From JALHNI01 sp044226365 (lineage in GTDB: Bacteria > Acidobacteriota > Terriglobia > Bryobacterales > Bryobacteraceae): 64,000 nt of DNA. Positions 60,801 through 64,000 of this stretch are shown here, one piece after another (the stretch's first letter is position 1; every line of letters begins with the position of its first letter). Both the position numbers and the translations under genes were made by a program. The notes beneath the pieces were generated by a model that worked only from the letters and a program-made list of their open reading frames with translations, was not told where the DNA came from and did not search any database. The DNA lies in NCBI GenBank assembly GCA_044226365.1, contig JBGAHE010000011.1, forward strand, positions 1-64,000. Direction: 5' to 3'.

Positions 60801-61566
60801 GGCTGTTGAAGTTCCGGAACTCGCCGGTAAGTTTGACGAGGTCATCCGCGGATTTCTCCTGAAGCTGGAGGGTGACTTCCGCGCCCAACTGACAGGCGAG
60901 CTCGCACGGGGGCTTTCCGCACAAGATATTTGCCGTCTGCTCACGCGCTTGCCCTTCAACGGAGAGACTTGGAATCTGGTGAATGCTCAAGGGACAGGCA
61001 TCCGCGATCAATATTGGCGCGAAGTCATTCCTGGTTGGATGGGTAAGGATTCACCCGACCTCAACGAAGCAGTTGATCGGCTGGTTGAAGTACGCCGACC
61101 GCGAGCGGCTTTCTTCGCCGTCCATTTCGGGCTCGAAGAGCTGGAGACATCGCGATTGAAGCGGCTCATCCAGGAAGTCGGCACATGCGACGCCGAAGAG
61201 GCTGGTACATATCGGATGGATGGCCATTATTTGTCCGAGGCCTTCGACATTCTCCAGGGGCGCGCTGGTGTTTCCGAAGATGAGATGGCGCACCTCGAAT
61301 TCCTCTTCATTCGAGCGCTCGAACATCGAGCTCATCGCATCCCCAACCTTGAGAAGCAGTTGGGGAAATCACCTGCGCTATTTGTGCAGGCACTGGCACT
61401 TGTTTACCCACGGAAGGATGGCGGTACAGATCCGGCTGAATGGAAAGTTGAGGATGCGGAAAAGAGCTCAGCACTCGGCACAGCGGCATACCGGCTGTTG
61501 TCGAACTTCCGGAGAGTCCCCGGTACCGACGACGACGGCAAGATCGATGAAGGAAAATTTCGGTGA
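57874..61566 (+). CDS. Very large protein: HigA-like HTH fused to putative nuclease-like and helical regions; frameshifted near its C-terminus
   Basis: From the ATG at 57874, with AGGAG 6 nt upstream, 1230 residues. Residues 3-75 are a HigA-type antitoxin HTH (HPGTYIKNEVIPP, EAAKLLGVGRPALSNLLNG, LSPEMAARLEKAFG). Residues about 100-250 (GWDGRVDAD, SGWEFGCNED then KRKADKDYAAR) look like a PD-(D/E)xK-type restriction fold with Asp147 and Glu167 as candidate metal ligands, but the expected Lys is not in the standard spacing. No Walker A was found: the GDSKIEVIAF segment at about 330 resembles a degenerate P-loop only loosely. The rest is mostly alpha-helical, with PRTGLLWALENLAW-type repeats. The frame ends TDDDGKIDEGKFR, but a further C-terminal block lies in the next frame (separate entry). 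No HigB toxin is adjacent. Confidence 0.75.
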   Translation: MANPIHPGTYIKNEVIPPKVAVKEAAKLLGVGRPALSNLLNGNAALSPEMAARLEKAFGANAQELLKRQAEFDQFQQRAMAPKLAIGAYVPPFLKITAKQIETWATGNLEARSLLAVLLRKLVNSTGQGLTLVDFPGYDEAERKGWDGRVDADGATQWIPDGQSGWEFGCNEDPKRKADKDYAARVKAIQPTERAGMHFVFVTPQIWDGKEKWGKEKEALGEWKSVRVYDASDIEQWLEQSLHAQRWLSEKIGIPYDGVFSLEERWQAWASVTEPELSKELFAPSVEHFKKTVENWIANQSPSPLIISGDSKIEVIAFLHCMFETPKEAFTNLKDKMLVFSSGQTLRKLSSTAPAFVPIVFSDEAEREVGGNFKNRHVIIVRPRNTVDPEPTITLDLLRYEPFRKALEEMGIKDHLRIDELGRESAHSPTILRRRLSNVPAIRSPEWAQNAVAVRRLVPIMFVGAWHTQSKGDCEIMSVLAGKNCDAVELDIAELLKFDDPPVWSVGKFRGLASKIDAFFAVQSAVTPKDLRDFILVAEIVLSEEDPALDLPEDQRAYANLYGKSREHSGALRNGICETLVLLAVHGNSVFGKRLGMDLEAEVSLLIRRLLTGDDGLNAKKLQSQQGNLPLYAEAAPQEFLKIIEEDLKSADPRVYSLMTPASSGVFGNCPRTGLLWALENLAWNADTLPRVCLILAKLSERKINDNWVNKPEHSLKAIFRCWMPQTAASLDIRQKTLELLTQKSPAVGWNLCIAQIGTGHEIGEYSHRPRWRSDASGAGQPLKSWTDVHAFARKAVDLALAWPAHDEKTLGDLVANLQGISPQDEEIVWDLIEKWAAKESDENRKAILRERIRLFAFTRRGVKRGLKAETKSRAQKAYDLLVPQDVVTRHQWLFEQQWIQESMEEIEQPDFDYEKREEKIRNLRIGALREIWEARGFHGICTLLSSSGAAFTIGWHMAEGVIDQEGAAEFLKKCLAVEVPELAGKFDEVIRGFLLKLEGDFRAQLTGELARGLSAQDICRLLTRLPFNGETWNLVNAQGTGIRDQYWREVIPGWMGKDSPDLNEAVDRLVEVRRPRAAFFAVHFGLEELETSRLKRLIQEVGTCDAEEAGTYRMDGHYLSEAFDILQGRAGVSEDEMAHLEFLFIRALEHRAHRIPNLEKQLGKSPALFVQALALVYPRKDGGTDPAEWKVEDAEKSSALGTAAYRLLSNFRRVPGTDDDGKIDEGKFR

Positions 61567-61900
61567 TCAGAAAATTGGTGAAGTTTTATCTTCCAGCCGT
61601 GTCGGCCAAGACGGCATCTGGCCTTGCGAAGAGGTACGCAAAGTATTAGAGGAGCTCGGAACGCCTGACATGGCGGAGGGTCTTGAGATTGGTCTTTACA
61701 ATTCACGCGGCGTTCACGATCGCGGCCCGGGAGGTGACCAGGAAAGGGTCCTCGCCGAAAAGTACAGGAAGTGGGCGCGCCACCTCGCCTTCGAGTATCC
61801 CTACGTCGCTAATGCAGTCGAGAGCATCGCGCGGAGATATGACCGTGAAGCGGTTTGGCACGATTCGGAAGACGCGGTAGGGAGAAGGCTCGGCCGGTGA
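61547..61900 (+). pseudogene. C-terminal block of the large HTH protein, out of frame
   Basis: A separate frame overlaps the last 20 nt of the large gene. It can start ATG at 61547 and encodes 117 residues: GDQKIGEVLSSSRVGQDGIW, then CEEVRKVLEELG, EGLEIGLYNSRGVHDRGPGG, QERVLAEKYRKWARHLAFEY and a helical tail ending DAVGRRLGR. Because the pattern is that of a conserved C-terminus and it continues at exactly the point where the main frame stops, the two look like one protein split by a small out-of-frame deletion or indel. It could still be made as a separate polypeptide. No strong ribosome binding site is seen. Confidence 0.6.
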
Positions 61901-61982
61901 CGCCAGCCTCCCTCGCAGGAGATGAGACTGCCGTTAGGCGTCAGCTTTCGGCAAATTGTGTGAGCAAAGCCGGCATAAGAGA

Positions 61983-62020
61983 GTTACCTCCGCACCGACC
62001 CAATTGGGGGCAGAGGTAAC
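61983..62020. repeat. Inverted repeat with nested palindrome after the large gene
   Basis: GTTACCTC (61983-61990) and GAGGTAAC (62013-62020) are exact inverted copies; between them lies CCCAATTGGG (61999-62008). It lies in the 172-bp gap before the broken HNH gene. A terminator, an operator or a recombination site are all possible; no T-run follows. Confidence 0.4.
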
Positions 62021-62072
62021 AAACATCGCTAGCAATGCGAAAGCATTTTGACCGTATCGGAAGCTGCAGAAG

Positions 62073-62336
62073 ATGAACGTTCAAGAATGCGCATACTGCT
62101 CGCGCCGCGCGCCCACAAGAGATCATGTCGTGGCTCGCTGCCTCGTGGAAAAGCCCTATCCTGACAATCTCCGCACAGTTCCAGCTGTGCGGCGTGTAGT
62201 GCGAACTTCAAGAAGGACGAGGAATACTCTCTCGCTGTCTTGGCGCGGTCGGGCTTACATCCACGTTGCACGAGCCATCGCGGCTCAGACAACCGGACAA
62301 TTCAGGCAGTCCACCGGCAGACCGTGGCCGGTGGCG
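62073..62336 (+). pseudogene. Broken HNH-nuclease-like gene
   Basis: The ATG at 62073 starts MNVQECAYCSRRAPTRDHVV then ARCLVEKPYPDNLRTVP, typical of the zinc-binding first half of an HNH endonuclease (CxxC then RDH). From 62186 the continuation CAACSANFKKDEEYSLAVLA is in another frame. This gives the second CxxC pair expected in HNH proteins. The gene is thus frameshifted near 62180, and the remainder of a normal-length gene is missing because a sigma-54 regulator occupies the DNA from 62337. It is a remnant, consistent with decay of a defence or mobile element. Confidence 0.7.
62311..62334 (-). terminator. Hairpin just after the sigma-54 activator gene
   Basis: CCACCGGC (62311-62318) and GCCGGTGG (62327-62334) pair perfectly with an 8-nt loop, 2 nt beyond the stop codon of the activator. 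No U-tract follows on the minus strand, so its activity as a terminator is tentative. Confidence 0.4.
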
Positions 62337-63947
62337 CTACAACGCGCCGCGCTCCCGGCGCTCGATGCCCAGCGCCTTGAGACGCGACGCCAAGGTGCTC
62401 ACCTTGACTCCCAGCATTTCGGCCGCCCCGCCTTTGCCGGAGAGCCGGAAGTTCGCCTGACGCAAGGCGGCGAGGACATTGGCGCGCTCCCTCTCGCGCC
62501 AGGCGGCTTCGGGAATGACGGTGCCCGGCGCGGGCGGGGCGGTGGCCGAAACGGCACTGGGCCGCGACGGAGCCGGGAGCCCCTCCGGCAGGTCAAAGGT
62601 GAGCTTGGCCCCGCGCGAGACGATGACGGCGCGCTCCACGACGTTTTGCAGCTCGCGTACGTTGCCCGGCCAGTCGTACCGTTGCGCCCGCTCGATCTCC
62701 CGGGCCGGTACGCCAGGCGCGGGTAGATGGAAGCGCAGACCCGCCTGACGGACGAAGTGGGCCACGAGAAGAGGAATGTCTTCGCGGCGTTCGCGCAGCG
62801 GAGGCACTTCCAGCGGAAAGACGCCCAGGCGATAGTACAGATCGAGACGGAAACGACCCGCGTCGACCTCGCGCCGCAGGTCCCGATTGGTGGCAGCCAC
62901 GACCCGGACATTCACCCGGCGCGTGACTTCGTCGCCCACCCGCTCAAACTCACCTTCCTGCAGCACGCGCAGTAATTTGGCTTGCAGGTCGAGCGGAATC
63001 TCGCCCACTTCGTCGAGAAAGAGGGTTCCGCCATCGGCTAGCTGGAACCTCCCGATGCGATCGCGCACCGCGCCGGTGAACGAGCCACGGACATGCCCGA
63101 AGAACTCGCTCTCGAACAGCTCATGCGGGATGGAGCCGCAGTTCACCTTGACCAAGGGCCGGCGCGACCGGGCGCTGCGATGATGGATGGCCCGGGCGAT
63201 CAGTTCCTTCCCCGCACCGCTTTCGCCCAGCACGAGCACGTTGGCATCGGTCCCCGCCACCAACTCAACCTGATGCAGCACCCGCTGCAGCGCCGGACTG
63301 CGCCCCAGAATCTCGCCGAACGAGCCGGACGACTCCACCTCCTCGCGCAGATAATCGCGCTCCAGTTCCAACTGGCGGCGCAAGGACTCGTTCTCGTCGA
63401 AGGCGCGGGCGTTGGCGATGGCCACGGCGGCCGCGCTCGCCATCGTCCGCAGCCACTCGTAGCAGGCGTCATCGGCCGGCGTGCGCCGGAACACGGCCAG
63501 CACCCCGAGCGGCTCGCCGCGAAACACCAGCGCATGGCCCGTGAAGCTGACCAGGCCCTCGGCGCGAGCCCAAGCCGGGTCCCGCACCCATTGGCCGTCT
63601 TCGGCAAGCTCGGAAATCCGAATGGACTCTCCCGTGGCGGCGATGTGCGCAATTTTCAGATTGCTCGAAGCGAGCGGAAGGCGATGAAACGCGCCGCCGA
63701 TCCGGCTCCAATCGGCGCCTTCGAGTCGTGGGGTTCCCGCGCTGGCGCGAAGATGCAGGGCGGCTTCCGGGCGGGGCTCGCCCGGGGAACAAATCGGGCA
63801 ACTCTCGTCCGGCTCGCGCAACCAGAGACGCGCCAAGGCGACACCCGGCTGCCGGGCGACGGCTTCGATGATGGTCCTGAGGACCGCCGGGAGGGAGCGT
63901 TGCTCCGCCAAAGCCAGGATGACGGCGGGAAGCGGTTCGAGGTCCAC
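62337..63947 (-). CDS. Sigma-54-dependent transcriptional activator with GAF domain
   Basis: A 536-residue enhancer-binding protein. Residues about 1-185 are a GAF sensor with a CPIC motif (ESCPICSPG) that could bind metal or sense redox. The AAA+ domain has Walker A GESGAGKE (241-248), GSFTGA (288-293; the sigma-54 contact loop, Ser replacing the usual Ala), Walker B TLFLDEVGE and the R-finger region VRVVAATNRDL. A Fis-type HTH is at the end (ERANVLAALRQANFRLSGKGGAAEMLGVKVSTLASRL). The structure resembles FhlA/NorR-type regulators. Its target genes lie outside the window; the palindrome upstream is a likely binding site. Confidence 0.92.
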   Translation of the reverse strand: MDLEPLPAVILALAEQRSLPAVLRTIIEAVARQPGVALARLWLREPDESCPICSPGEPRPEAALHLRASAGTPRLEGADWSRIGGAFHRLPLASSNLKIAHIAATGESIRISELAEDGQWVRDPAWARAEGLVSFTGHALVFRGEPLGVLAVFRRTPADDACYEWLRTMASAAAVAIANARAFDENESLRRQLELERDYLREEVESSGSFGEILGRSPALQRVLHQVELVAGTDANVLVLGESGAGKELIARAIHHRSARSRRPLVKVNCGSIPHELFESEFFGHVRGSFTGAVRDRIGRFQLADGGTLFLDEVGEIPLDLQAKLLRVLQEGEFERVGDEVTRRVNVRVVAATNRDLRREVDAGRFRLDLYYRLGVFPLEVPPLRERREDIPLLVAHFVRQAGLRFHLPAPGVPAREIERAQRYDWPGNVRELQNVVERAVIVSRGAKLTFDLPEGLPAPSRPSAVSATAPPAPGTVIPEAAWRERERANVLAALRQANFRLSGKGGAAEMLGVKVSTLASRLKALGIERRERGAL

Positions 63948-63981
63948 GCGCCCATTCTAGCGCGACTTCTCGCGACCTAAG

Positions 63982-63997
63982 TGACGAGATCTCGTCA
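63982..63997. promoter_or_regulatory. Perfect 16-bp palindrome upstream of the sigma-54 activator
   Basis: TGACGAGATCTCGTCA reads the same on both strands. It sits 35-50 bp upstream of the activator start codon, where an enhancer-binding protein of this class could bind its own control region or that of a divergent gene beyond the window edge. Confidence 0.6.
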
Positions 63998-64000
63998 ATC

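Noticed and set aside
62073..62726. Open frame read as one intact 217-residue protein
   Set aside because: Only the first about 38 codons resemble a protein family; the rest is antisense to the sigma-54 activator.

Overview
The window looks like a chromosomal segment of an acidobacterium of the Solibacter/Bryobacter type (Bryobacterales). Evidence: high G+C; a PadR regulator feeding an ADOP-type permease behind a perfect operator palindrome; a VWFA-related protein of the acidobacterial type; a Solibacter-type C-terminal domain (TIGR03437-like) on both a subtilase and an NHL-repeat protein; two large carboxypeptidase-regulatory-domain TonB receptors; and a DUF1592/DUF1552 secreted pair. Family names come from reading the translations; no search was run.

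Layout. 0-6.5 kb: two tandem secreted subtilases, a small membrane gene broken by a frameshift, and an NTF2-like protein. 6.5-13.4 kb: a CPA2 cation/proton antiporter, padR-ADOP, a DnaQ/YprB-like exonuclease and lipA. 13.4-19.3 kb: a Tat-exported Gfo/Idh/MocA oxidoreductase facing a coupled DUF1592-DUF1552 operon. 19.4-27.6 kb: metabolism, with inositol oxygenase, murQ-murA, phosphoketolase divergent from acetate kinase, and a lipoprotein aldose epimerase. 27.6-33.0 kb: an addB-addA type helicase-nuclease operon. 33-39.6 kb: a TonB receptor and an NHL-repeat secreted protein. 39.7-42.5 kb: a tight operon of a MoaD-MoaE fusion, a VWFA protein, Hfq and an inositol-phosphatase family protein. 42.5-53.8 kb: a catabolic island (TonB receptor, beta-propeller glycosidase-like protein, HpcH/HpaI aldolase, an unlisted 58-residue membrane protein, SSS symporter, C45 acyltransferase-like protein, IclR regulator, AGE epimerase, cytochrome c). 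Two copies of one IclR-type palindrome suggest that both ends of the island answer to the same regulator.

54-62.3 kb is accessory DNA with more mixed base composition. It holds hypothetical genes, a duplicated block of about 120 bp flanking one of them, and eight tandem copies of a GACACGGCCTAT-like core. It then holds a divergent module: a class II Fic protein coupled to a gamma-glutamylcyclotransferase-like protein, facing a 1230-residue protein with a HigA-like HTH fused to a putative nuclease-like region. Between them sit five copies of an ATCTCCGCAT box in alternating orientation. The large gene is separated from its apparent C-terminus by a frameshift, and a broken HNH gene follows. This is the best candidate here for an undescribed, possibly defence-related, system. 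The window closes with a sigma-54 activator preceded by a perfect 16-bp palindrome.

No rRNA, tRNA, CRISPR array or intact insertion sequence was seen.
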